From: Cellvibrionaceae bacterium
Lineage (GTDB): Bacteria; Pseudomonadota; Gammaproteobacteria; Pseudomonadales; Cellvibrionaceae
Assembly: GCA_027012915.1 (NCBI GenBank)
Contig: JALUYN010000202.1
Span: 1-16,226, forward strand
Reading direction: 5' to 3'
DNA: 16,226 nt
This document shows positions 1 through 6,955 of this stretch, piece after piece; position 1 is the stretch's first letter, and each line of letters begins with the position of its first letter. Under the pieces are notes generated by a model. It made no database searches. It saw only the letters and a list, made by a program, of their open reading frames with translations, and had not been told where the DNA came from. The translations under genes were made by a program, and so were the position numbers.

Positions 1-177
1 GAGGACCGCCTGGGTAAAGATCAGGCCTATCTGCTTGAATCTTCAAAGATCAAAGATGAGTTGGGCTGGCAGCCTCAAATTTCACTGGAAACGGGTTTGA
101 AACGCTGTTGGGATTGGTGCCGACAGAATCAAGATGAGCTAATGGGCTACGAGTGGGTTTACCACCACAAAGCCTAA
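1..177 (+). CDS. C-terminal end of an NAD-dependent sugar-nucleotide dehydratase/epimerase (partial)
   Basis: Only the last 58 codons are present; the start lies left of the window. The frame is open from base 1 and ends in TAA at 175-177. The tail contains a run of the type S-S-K-I-K-D-E-L-G-W followed by a helix ending in a tryptophan-rich stretch. This is how extended short-chain dehydrogenases acting on nucleotide sugars (dTDP-glucose or GDP-mannose 4,6-dehydratase-like enzymes) usually finish: the lysine-containing substrate loop, then L-G-W and a final helix. The cofactor-binding and catalytic parts are not visible, so substrate and exact reaction cannot be assigned. The aminotransferase gene begins 10 bases downstream, which suggests that the 4-keto sugar made here feeds that enzyme. 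Confidence 0.8.
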   Translation, partial: EDRLGKDQAYLLESSKIKDELGWQPQISLETGLKRCWDWCRQNQDELMGYEWVYHHKA

Positions 178-187
178 CCGATGCATT

Positions 188-1306
188 ATGACAGAGAGAA
201 AGATTAACTTTGTAGATCTGCCAGCCCGTCACATGCGCTACGCGGAAGATTTTCATCGCGTTTTGGACGATCGTCTGCAGACGGGCAGCTACATCCTCGG
301 TGAAGGGGTTGAAGCATTTGAGCGCCAATTGGCGGAGTATGTAGGTGTTGAGCATGTCGTTGCAGTAGGCAATGGCACTGACGCGCTAATGTTGGCGATG
401 AAGTCACAGGGCATAGGCGAGGGAGATGAAGTTATTACCAGCCCCATGTCGTACCTGGCAACCACCTCGTCCATAGCGTTGATTGGTGCTGAAGCTGTAA
501 TGGTCGATATCGATGAAAGCCTTAATCTTGATCCGGGCAGGATAGAAGAGGCGATAACCGACAGAACCAAGGCGATTATGCTAGTGCATTTATCGGGCTT
601 GCCTGCTCAGGTTGAAGAAATTCGTCGTATTGCCGACCAACATGAGCTGAAACTTATAGAAGATTGTGCTCAGTCTCTGGGAGCCTGCTACGGTGGCGTG
701 AAAGTTGGCTGCTTTGGCGATTTGGCTGCCGTCAGTTTTCATCCGTTGAAGAATCTTGGTGGGCTCGGCGATGGCGGGGCGGTATTCACAAACAATGCTG
801 AACTGGCGAGCCAACTTCGTATGATGCGCAACCACGGTCACAGTGGTAGAGATCAGTGCGATTTTTGGAGCGTGAATAGTCGATTGGATTCGCTTCAAGC
901 GGGCTTTCTCAGTGTGCAATTAAGAGATTATGAAGAGGCACTGAGCCACAGAAGGCGCCTGGCTGAAATCTACAGGTGTAGGCTCACCGGTGTGATCGAT
1001 TTCCCCTGTATATGGAGCGAAGCGATAGCATCATATAACTGGCTAATGATTCTCGTAGAGGACAGGCAGCGCCTGATGGAGTTTTTGCAATCCAGAGGCG
1101 TAGAAACCAAGATTCACTATCCTCTGTTGATTTCCGATATGGCCGCTGCAGAAAAGTCTTGTCGTATCAATGGAGATATTGGCATGGCCAGGGAAAGAGT
1201 GGATCAGATATTGAGTTTGCCGAACGCCGAGCATGTGAACGACACTGATGTGCACTTTATTTGCGATTGCATCATTGATTTTTTTGAGGCCGGCGCTTCG
1301 GCGTGA
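188..1306 (+). CDS. DegT/DnrJ/EryC1/StrS-family PLP-dependent sugar aminotransferase
   Basis: A 372-residue protein of normal length for this family, which transfers an amino group from an amino acid, usually glutamate, to a keto nucleotide sugar in the cytoplasm. Visible landmarks are G-N-G-T-D-A-L at residues 61-67 (cofactor phosphate pocket), E-D-C-A-Q at 158-162 with the aspartate that contacts the pyridine nitrogen, and S-F-H-P-L-K-N-L-G at 183-191, where K188 is the expected Schiff-base lysine. The H-G-H-S-G region at 216-220 and the R-L-D-S-L-Q-A-G-F segment at 232-240 also fit. No strong Shine-Dalgarno lies before ATG 188, so translation may be coupled to the gene ending at 177. An ATG at 181 opens only a short out-of-frame reading. 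Neighbouring epimerases and a downstream Maf gene suggest the product sugar decorates flagellin. The enzyme could be viosamine-type or another 3- or 4-aminotransferase; sequence alone does not decide. Confidence 0.92.
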   Translation: MTERKINFVDLPARHMRYAEDFHRVLDDRLQTGSYILGEGVEAFERQLAEYVGVEHVVAVGNGTDALMLAMKSQGIGEGDEVITSPMSYLATTSSIALIGAEAVMVDIDESLNLDPGRIEEAITDRTKAIMLVHLSGLPAQVEEIRRIADQHELKLIEDCAQSLGACYGGVKVGCFGDLAAVSFHPLKNLGGLGDGGAVFTNNAELASQLRMMRNHGHSGRDQCDFWSVNSRLDSLQAGFLSVQLRDYEEALSHRRRLAEIYRCRLTGVIDFPCIWSEAIASYNWLMILVEDRQRLMEFLQSRGVETKIHYPLLISDMAAAEKSCRINGDIGMARERVDQILSLPNAEHVNDTDVHFICDCIIDFFEAGASA

Positions 1307-1332
1307 ACTAGAGCGAATAATTGGAATTGGAA

Positions 1333-2286
1333 ATGAATATATTTGTAACAGGGGCCTGTGGCTACAAGGGGACGGTGTTGATACCCAAGTTGCTCAGTAT
1401 GGGGCACAAGGTCACTGGCTTCGATATTATGTGGTTTGGTAACTTTTTAGAGCCTCATGAAAACCTCAGTATTATTCAGGGCGATATAAGACAACCCGAC
1501 AGCTACAGTTTGTATGGGTTTGATTGCGTTATTCACCTTGCCTCGATTGCCAATGATCCCTGTGGTGACCTCGATCCTTTGGGAACCTGGGAAACGTCGT
1601 GTTTAGCAACTGAGCGATTGGCGGATAAGGCCTGTCGAGACGGAGTGAAGCAGTTTATCTATGCTTCATCCGCAAGTGTTTATGGCTTGAAGGATGAGGA
1701 TCAAATTACCGAAGATCTCAGTTTAGTGCCCATATCTGTATACAACCAAACCAAGATGGTTTCTGAACGGGTATTGAAGTCTTATCAAAATGATATGGTG
1801 ATCCAGATTGTCCGGCCGGCAACCGTCTGCGGACTGTCGTCGAGGATGCGACTGGATGTCGTGGTTAACTTGCTGACGATGCAAGCGTTGTCTCGCAAGA
1901 AGATAACTGTGCTCGGAGGAACCCAGCTCAGACCCAATATTCACATTCAGGATATTACCGACGTCTATTGCTTCTTCCTTGATAATCCACAAATTCAAGG
2001 TGTTTTCAACGCTGGAAATGAAAACATGAGCGTGCTGGAAATCGCGCAGAAGATCGTATCCTATACCGGTGCTGAGCTCGAGGTTCGCGAATCCAATGAT
2101 CCAAGGAGTTATAGGCTGAACTCCGATAAGTTGAAGTCAGTAGGCTTCGAACCAAAATATACTATTGATTATGCCATTGAAGAAATCATAAGCGCTTATC
2201 AAGATCGTCGTCTGATTGATGATGATCGTTGGTACAATGTGAGTTGGATGCGTGGATTGATGAAGCAGCATACAAGTCGTTTGTAA
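1333..2286 (+). CDS. NAD(P)-dependent nucleotide-sugar epimerase/reductase (extended SDR)
   Basis: From ATG 1333 the protein is 317 residues and opens directly with a Rossmann strand and the glycine-rich turn T-G-A-C-G-Y-K-G (residues 6-13), typical of extended short-chain dehydrogenases. A start at TTG 1321 would add four residues and is less likely. The A-S-S-A-S-V-Y-G segment (111-118) holds the conserved serine. Y137 and K141 form the Y-x-x-x-K catalytic pair, and R161-P162 follow the substrate-side strand. The gene lies 26 bases after the aminotransferase and 16 before a methyltransferase, so it probably epimerises or reduces the same sugar intermediate. Family members include UDP-glucose 4-epimerase-like and 4-ketoreductase-like enzymes; specificity cannot be read from the sequence. 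The residues after about 290 form an uncommon polar tail with a D-D-D-R-W-Y motif. Confidence 0.9.
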   Translation: MNIFVTGACGYKGTVLIPKLLSMGHKVTGFDIMWFGNFLEPHENLSIIQGDIRQPDSYSLYGFDCVIHLASIANDPCGDLDPLGTWETSCLATERLADKACRDGVKQFIYASSASVYGLKDEDQITEDLSLVPISVYNQTKMVSERVLKSYQNDMVIQIVRPATVCGLSSRMRLDVVVNLLTMQALSRKKITVLGGTQLRPNIHIQDITDVYCFFLDNPQIQGVFNAGNENMSVLEIAQKIVSYTGAELEVRESNDPRSYRLNSDKLKSVGFEPKYTIDYAIEEIISAYQDRRLIDDDRWYNVSWMRGLMKQHTSRL

Positions 2287-2302
2287 AAGGTTGAATATTA
2301 GT

Positions 2303-3004
2303 ATGACTTCTGATTTTTATGGAAATGCTTCTTCCGAATTTGCTAAAGAGCGCTACGTGCCTGTCAAAGCGAAGAAGGAGGTAAAAAATATCACCCTCGG
2401 GGCCAATTCGTCAGCCTGTCTGATGTCGGACGCGAAGTTGATTGGTTTTACCACCGCCAAGCACAAGTTTGTAGGAAAAATGTTTGAAGGCTACCAGAAC
2501 GTATTGGAAATTGGCTGTATGGACGGCTATGGGAGTATGTTCGTCAGTCAGTTTGTTGGTCATTTGACAGCCCTTGATTTTTATAAATCTCATATAGATG
2601 AGGCCAAAACGCATGTGGCGCCGAATTTTCCCAATATCGAGTTTATGGGGCATGACTTTCTGGATGGGCCTGTCGGCGGTAACTTCGACGGTTGCTTTTC
2701 CCTTGATGTTTTAGAACACATTGATCCTGATCAGGAGCATGTGTTTTTGAGGAATGTTGTAGACTCGCTAAGAAGGGGTGGCGCTTTTATAGTGGGCATG
2801 CCATCGCTTGAGTCACAACAGTATGCTTCTGAAGCTAACCGTTTTGCACATATCAATTGTAAAACGGGCTCTGATTTTAAAACTCTTATGGAAGAATACT
2901 TCGATTCCGTATTCTCGTTTGGCATGAACGACGAGGTGGTCCACACTGGCTATTCCAAGATGTCGCACTATCTGATTAATCTATGTGTTGGACCCAAGAA
3001 GTAG
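2303..3004 (+). CDS. Class I SAM-dependent methyltransferase, sugar-modifying candidate
   Basis: A 233-residue protein from ATG 2303; AAAAGG at 2285-2290 is a weakly spaced ribosome site. A TTG at 2291 is in frame but would sit directly against that site. The core of a class I methyltransferase is plain: motif I V-L-E-I-G-C-M-D-G-Y-G at residues 67-77, the acidic strand end L-D-F at 91-93, and the motif IV-like sequence S-L-D-V-L-E-H-I at 133-140. G-G-A-F-I-V-G-M-P at 159-167 matches the strand that follows in methyltransf_11/23-type enzymes. The first 60 residues are an extra region with no recognised motif. The gene is embedded in a sugar-biosynthesis operon, so O- or N-methylation of the flagellin glycan is the simplest role, but this is inferred from position. 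It is followed after one base by the next gene. Confidence 0.88.
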   Translation: MTSDFYGNASSEFAKERYVPVKAKKEVKNITLGANSSACLMSDAKLIGFTTAKHKFVGKMFEGYQNVLEIGCMDGYGSMFVSQFVGHLTALDFYKSHIDEAKTHVAPNFPNIEFMGHDFLDGPVGGNFDGCFSLDVLEHIDPDQEHVFLRNVVDSLRRGGAFIVGMPSLESQQYASEANRFAHINCKTGSDFKTLMEEYFDSVFSFGMNDEVVHTGYSKMSHYLINLCVGPKK

Positions 3005-3005
3005 T

Positions 3006-4271
3006 ATGTTAACTGTCTTATATGGCGTAAATAGCGGTACAGAGATTTGCTTTGAACGGTACACTGATCAATTAAATGTGGCCTTTGTGACAACTCAGGG
3101 AGGTGAAACTTTTCGAGGGAATGTTTCTACTTCTCTTGAGGAGTTTTCCAAAGCTGATTTTTCTGTAATTGACAAGCTTATTATATGCTCTTCCTTTGTA
3201 GGAGAAATAACCAAGAGTCTTCTGGATGTGGGGTTCCCGCTATCCCGTGTATACTGTTTCGATACATATCACGTTGAGCTTTCGCCGATTTCAAGTATCG
3301 TGCGGCCTAGAATTGACAAGAGCGAAATTCTCTATGCGTTTTATGATCTTGCCAATAACTGGATTACCTTTGATTGCATCGCTTACTGTATATTGGCAGA
3401 TCTTGAACGCAGACGCTTAGGCAAAAAGTACATCCATTTTGTCATTGTTCCGGATGTTTCATCAGAAGTGGACTTTGTTGGCGCGTTCCAGTGTCATTCG
3501 GAGTCGGATAAAGCATGGCGTCTAGACCATATCGTAAAGTCTGTATTTACCTGTGTTCCAGCTGTGGTTGGGGTATCTTCTCTCGCTTATCGCGAAGAGG
3601 CTGATTTTTACACACATAGAGGTGCCAGTTGTTTCCCTCAGGGCTATAAATCTAATGCACCGGTGAAAAATTTGGCTCACGCGGAACTTTTAAGGCCAAA
3701 GAGAGACGGATTGGATATGAGCATATTCCAGGCTCCGCCGACAGCCATCTCTTTGGTTTCTTCGTTTTTAGATAAATACGCGAATGGCAGAAAGGTTGTT
3801 GCTATCAATCTTAGAGAAAGTGATATTCAATCTTCTCGTAACAGTCTGTTGTCTGAATGGGCAAAGTTTTGTCAAAGCCTGGACGAATCGCGGTATCTTC
3901 CGGTAATAGTCAGAGACTTCTACGCGTCGCTGGATCCTCTTCCGAAGGAATTTAATAACGCACTTGTAATGCCTCAGGCTTCAGCTGACTTTGCTATCCG
4001 TGCAGCGTTGTACCAGAAAGCCTACGTGAATATGAGCATTACAAATGGTCCGTTTTATATGCTCAACTTTATTAAAGGTGCAAGAAGTATAACTTTTGTT
4101 GAGCTGGATGATGATAATCCATGTATGTCTGAAAGTACGTGGAATGGAGCAGGTTATACCGTAGGTGAAGATGTTGTTCTGCGTGATAACGACGCCCAGC
4201 AAATATTCTGGGGGCGTGACACCTTCGAAAATATTCAACAGGCCTTTGCCAGATTGGAAACTGTCGCTTAA
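3006..4271 (+). CDS. Uncharacterised 421-aa protein of a glycan cluster, glycosyltransferase-like
   Basis: I do not recognise a named family. ATG 3006 starts one base after the methyltransferase stop; AAGAAG just upstream may serve as ribosome site. The N-terminal part (about 1-90) has alternating hydrophobic strands, including D-K-L-I-I-C-S-S-F at 56-64 followed by an E-I-T-K-S-L-L helix and a G-F-P segment. This resembles the small Rossmann-like sensor domains attached to several glycan enzymes. The C-terminal half has V-V-A-I-N-L-R-E-S-D at 264-273, then S-R-N-S at 277-280, a second strand Y-L-P-V-I-V-R-D at 297-304, and N-G-P-F at 347-350 inside an alpha/beta pattern. From memory, similar N-L-R-E...R-N-S signatures occur in GT-B-like proteins of surface-glycan clusters. 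No membrane segment or signal peptide is seen. A glycosyltransferase or an accessory to it is plausible, not shown. Confidence 0.75.
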   Translation: MLTVLYGVNSGTEICFERYTDQLNVAFVTTQGGETFRGNVSTSLEEFSKADFSVIDKLIICSSFVGEITKSLLDVGFPLSRVYCFDTYHVELSPISSIVRPRIDKSEILYAFYDLANNWITFDCIAYCILADLERRRLGKKYIHFVIVPDVSSEVDFVGAFQCHSESDKAWRLDHIVKSVFTCVPAVVGVSSLAYREEADFYTHRGASCFPQGYKSNAPVKNLAHAELLRPKRDGLDMSIFQAPPTAISLVSSFLDKYANGRKVVAINLRESDIQSSRNSLLSEWAKFCQSLDESRYLPVIVRDFYASLDPLPKEFNNALVMPQASADFAIRAALYQKAYVNMSITNGPFYMLNFIKGARSITFVELDDDNPCMSESTWNGAGYTVGEDVVLRDNDAQQIFWGRDTFENIQQAFARLETVA

Positions 4272-4280
4272 TCTGGCAAA
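4245..4280. terminator. Inverted repeat between convergent operons, possible bidirectional transcription end
   Basis: An 11-base perfect inverted repeat pairs 4245-4255 with 4270-4280 across a 14-base centre that could gain two G-T pairs. It spans the stop codon of the + strand gene ending at 4271 and lies 24 bases from the stop of the - strand methyltransferase. On the - strand a second, weak 4-base stem (4283-4286 with 4294-4297) is followed by five T residues. Neither hairpin has a long T tract directly after it on the + strand, so a factor-independent terminator is possible but not convincing. The location between two converging operons supports a role in ending or shielding the two transcripts. 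Confidence 0.4.
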
Positions 4281-4304
4281 AAGCCTGCGTGATAGGCAAA
4301 AATC

Positions 4305-5048
4305 TTAATTAATTTTGAATACGTCGGTGTTCCAGTTTTTATGCCATCCGTTCATATGAAATATTCGTTGTGCATCTCCGAATGACTCTTGAAATACAGG
4401 ATTGCTGTAAACATAGAAAAGATGTTTCTCAGAACATGCCTTTTTGATTAGATCAAGAGTGTTTTCCGTCGTCTTTTTATCGAAGGAATTCTTGTTAAAA
4501 ACAATTACGGTATCGTAGGGCTCGAGGATATCAGTATAGTCAACATGATTGACATCTTTCTTAATAAGCCTTGATTTGATGGCACTATCTTCGATGTCTG
4601 TATCTTTGTTGCAGAAATCTGTTGGCTCTGAGAAACCGAGATTTTTTGCAGCGTCGTCAAGCAGTGAACCGTTGAGGTCTACACCGATTGTGGTTAAATG
4701 CTGGATGCATTTTTTTGCAATATGCATTGTTTTTCCTCTGCCTGCACCAAGATCGATATAGCATGCACTTGATGCGCCTATAGAGGGCTCACTTTTTGCA
4801 AGATGTTTTAAGGGAGATGTGACAGCACTTGTGTACGCCGGTTGGTAGTGCATAACGGAAGATGAATTCGTTCCGTCTATCGAACCATAGAATTGGTCTC
4901 CCCCGAGAATTTCAGAAAAGTTGGTTTTGTTGGTTATATCGTATAAATCATTTTCAAAAAATTGATCTTTTGCACGTCTTAATCCTTTAAATAAACCGTG
5001 GTACTTAATAATATTTACATAGTCTGTCAGTTTTGATTGTCGTGACAT
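4305..5048 (-). CDS. Class I SAM-dependent methyltransferase, last gene of the maf operon
   Basis: A 247-residue protein starting at ATG 5048-5046. Motif I is C-Y-I-D-L-G-A-G-R-G-K at residues 96-106. The next strand ends in G-V-D-L-N (122-126), whose aspartate would bind the ribose of S-adenosylmethionine. V-I-V-F-N-K-N-S-F (181-189) and the late strand F-Y-V-Y-S-N-P-V-F (211-219) match a group of methyltransferases in which an N-P motif replaces the usual acidic loop. The first 90 residues are a basic, helical leader and a Q-F-Y-G-S-I/Y-Q-P-A-Y segment that probably caps the active site. It lies 49 bases downstream of the radical SAM gene on the same strand. Base composition is visibly more A+T-rich than the flagellar genes. 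Sugar methylation is inferred from neighbours; the protein shares only the fold core with the methyltransferase at 2303-3004. Confidence 0.82.
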   Translation of the reverse strand: MSRQSKLTDYVNIIKYHGLFKGLRRAKDQFFENDLYDITNKTNFSEILGGDQFYGSIDGTNSSSVMHYQPAYTSAVTSPLKHLAKSEPSIGASSACYIDLGAGRGKTMHIAKKCIQHLTTIGVDLNGSLLDDAAKNLGFSEPTDFCNKDTDIEDSAIKSRLIKKDVNHVDYTDILEPYDTVIVFNKNSFDKKTTENTLDLIKKACSEKHLFYVYSNPVFQESFGDAQRIFHMNGWHKNWNTDVFKIN

Positions 5049-5097
5049 TACTTTTCTCGATGTGTTGTTGGTTCTAGTTTGTAGGAGTGTTAATTGA

Positions 5098-6873
5098 TCA
5101 AAAAGTGAATCCAGCGCTCACAGCAGGTGGGTGTGGGGCTACTGTTGTTTGGTACTTCTTATCCAGTCGCTCAGCGAGGAGTGGCATTTTATTGCCATAA
5201 CGTTTCCATTGATGCAGAGAGGTGGCATTGTTGTCAATTTGGTACGCTGCTTCTTCAAGGTCTTTCTCTGCCTTGTCTTCTTCTCCCATCTTGAAGTATG
5301 CCTGAGCACGCATGTACAGAGCCGGTATATGGAATTTGTATTTTCTCAAGACCATATCGGTAAAATATTGGGCGGCTCTTTCGTAGCGTTCGTTTAGGTA
5401 ATTCCTGTTGCCAAAAAAGTTTGTGTGAATGTTGACGTCGTAAACAAGGTCGGTCAGTTCGTCGGCTGTGATTTCATTTGTGTCGAACTCTCGTGCACTA
5501 TATCCACAGCGATCCCAGTCGATGTTGTTTTTGTCGATTTTTCCCATTTCTGCGTATTGATGAAATGCTTCGGTTCCTGGTAGTGGTAACAATGCAAATA
5601 CCTGGATCCAATCCACGTCAATGGTTTTGACGTAATCGATAGTCTCCTGCATGTGAGATTTCGTTTCGTGGGGAAAACCAAACAGGATATTGGTTTCAAC
5701 CTTTACTCCAAGAGTTCTTGCGTGTGCAATCAGGCGCCGCGCCTTATCGAGATCTACTTTCTTTTTGACGATATTCTGTTGCGCATCGGCAGAACCAGAT
5801 TCGATCATGATTCGAATATAGTTAAAGCCTAGCGCGCACACTTTCTCGAGAAGATCTTCGTCCATGATCCTTACACTCAGGCCGCTAGGCATGGAGAAGA
5901 CCAGCCCTTCGTTGACCTTTTCATTAACTATTCGCTCGGAGAGCTCCGCGAACTTGGTCTTTTTGGCCGCAAGGAGATCGTCCCATAGAATAATGTTCTT
6001 GAAGTTGCATTCGTCACGCAGATACAGAAGCTCGTCAATGATGTTCTGGTTGGATTTCGTGCGTATGCCTGAGCCGTGAATGATCATTGAGGCGCAGTAT
6101 GTACAGTTAAAAGGGCAACCTCGGTCCATCATTACACCTACGGCACCCTCATCGAATGCATTCGAGTAGCGCTTGTAGGTTTCCAAATCAAGGAGTTCGT
6201 AGGCGGGCAAGCCGATTTCATCGAGATCTATTAAGAGCTCGCCAAAGGTTCCCTGTTCTTGGCCTTTAATGAGCTCGCTTTCGGTCTTGGCTCTATCATA
6301 GGCACCTTGGATTTCGTAAACATTGAAATCAGCGGTTCCCGTAGACTCAGCTTCTTGGAATTTTTCAATAAACTTTTTGAAGCTGATTTCGGCTTCACCG
6401 ACAAAGATATAGTCAATATGCGGACTGTCTCGAAACGTTTGTGCATGATAGAAGGTTACATGTCCGCCACCTAGGATTACAGTGGTTTCAGGCCAGACCT
6501 CTTTAATTATCTCGGCTAACTTTAACGAAGAAATATAAGACGATGAAAAAAGTATGGATATACCCACAATTTTGGGTTTGATCTTAACCTTCGAAAGTAC
6601 TTGCCGCGCGAAGCTGGAGAAGTTTGTCGGATCTTGCGTCTCCAGTTCTTTATGGTGCAGAAATAGCTCCTTAGCGAGGTCCAAGAGCTCGAAGTTAACT
6701 TGATCGCATTTGTTTCTCGTGTACGAAGCTAGCTCTATCAGGCCTGTGGGCGTTTCGAACTTTGGCATTAGTAATGAGTTCTTCTCGCTTAACATCTCCT
6801 CCAGTTGATAAAGAGGCATCGAACTTGGGCTAATAAAGAGAATGTCGAGTAAAGAGGGATCGTTGTCTTTCAT
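5098..6873 (-). CDS. Cobalamin-binding-type radical SAM protein with TPR-like C-terminal region
   Basis: From ATG 6873 the protein is 591 residues. AGAGG eight bases upstream favours this start over an in-frame TTG at 6897. Residues about 100-170 form the B12-binding-like domain seen in class B radical SAM enzymes, with the strand-turn V-I-L-G-G-G-H at 132-138 and an I-F-V-G-E-A-E segment at 156-162. The radical SAM barrel begins near 245; C253, C257 and C260 in R-G-C-P-F-N-C-T-Y-C bind the 4Fe-4S cluster. I-E-S-G-S (357-361) and L-F-G-F-P-H-E-T (397-404) are usual later motifs. Residues about 495-545 look like one or two TPR helices. Relatives include C-methyltransferases and ring-forming enzymes such as BchE; the substrate here is unknown. 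Position between maf and a methyltransferase suggests tailoring of the flagellin sugar, but modification of a protein is also possible. Confidence 0.9.
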   Translation of the reverse strand: MKDNDPSLLDILFISPSSMPLYQLEEMLSEKNSLLMPKFETPTGLIELASYTRNKCDQVNFELLDLAKELFLHHKELETQDPTNFSSFARQVLSKVKIKPKIVGISILFSSSYISSLKLAEIIKEVWPETTVILGGGHVTFYHAQTFRDSPHIDYIFVGEAEISFKKFIEKFQEAESTGTADFNVYEIQGAYDRAKTESELIKGQEQGTFGELLIDLDEIGLPAYELLDLETYKRYSNAFDEGAVGVMMDRGCPFNCTYCASMIIHGSGIRTKSNQNIIDELLYLRDECNFKNIILWDDLLAAKKTKFAELSERIVNEKVNEGLVFSMPSGLSVRIMDEDLLEKVCALGFNYIRIMIESGSADAQQNIVKKKVDLDKARRLIAHARTLGVKVETNILFGFPHETKSHMQETIDYVKTIDVDWIQVFALLPLPGTEAFHQYAEMGKIDKNNIDWDRCGYSAREFDTNEITADELTDLVYDVNIHTNFFGNRNYLNERYERAAQYFTDMVLRKYKFHIPALYMRAQAYFKMGEEDKAEKDLEEAAYQIDNNATSLHQWKRYGNKMPLLAERLDKKYQTTVAPHPPAVSAGFTF

Positions 6874-6955
6874 TGTCAGTGCCTCTGATCTGCTCAATTT
6901 TTGGCTATTGAGTACTTTATAGTTACCAATTTGGTAGCCTGCTGCCCTCAGCGTG

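Noticed and set aside
188..1306. Assignment of the aminotransferase as PseC (pseudaminic acid) or VioA (viosamine)
   Set aside because: Family membership is clear, but no motif seen here separates these subfamilies and the diagnostic partner genes are not in the window.
6874..6897. TTG start for the radical SAM protein adding eight residues
   Set aside because: The ATG at 6873 has AGAGG at good spacing; the TTG has no better site.
6903..6939. Small inverted repeats between maf and the radical SAM gene (GGCTA/TAGCC and TACCA/TGGTA)
   Set aside because: Stems are five bases and no T tract follows, so neither a terminator nor an operator is supported.
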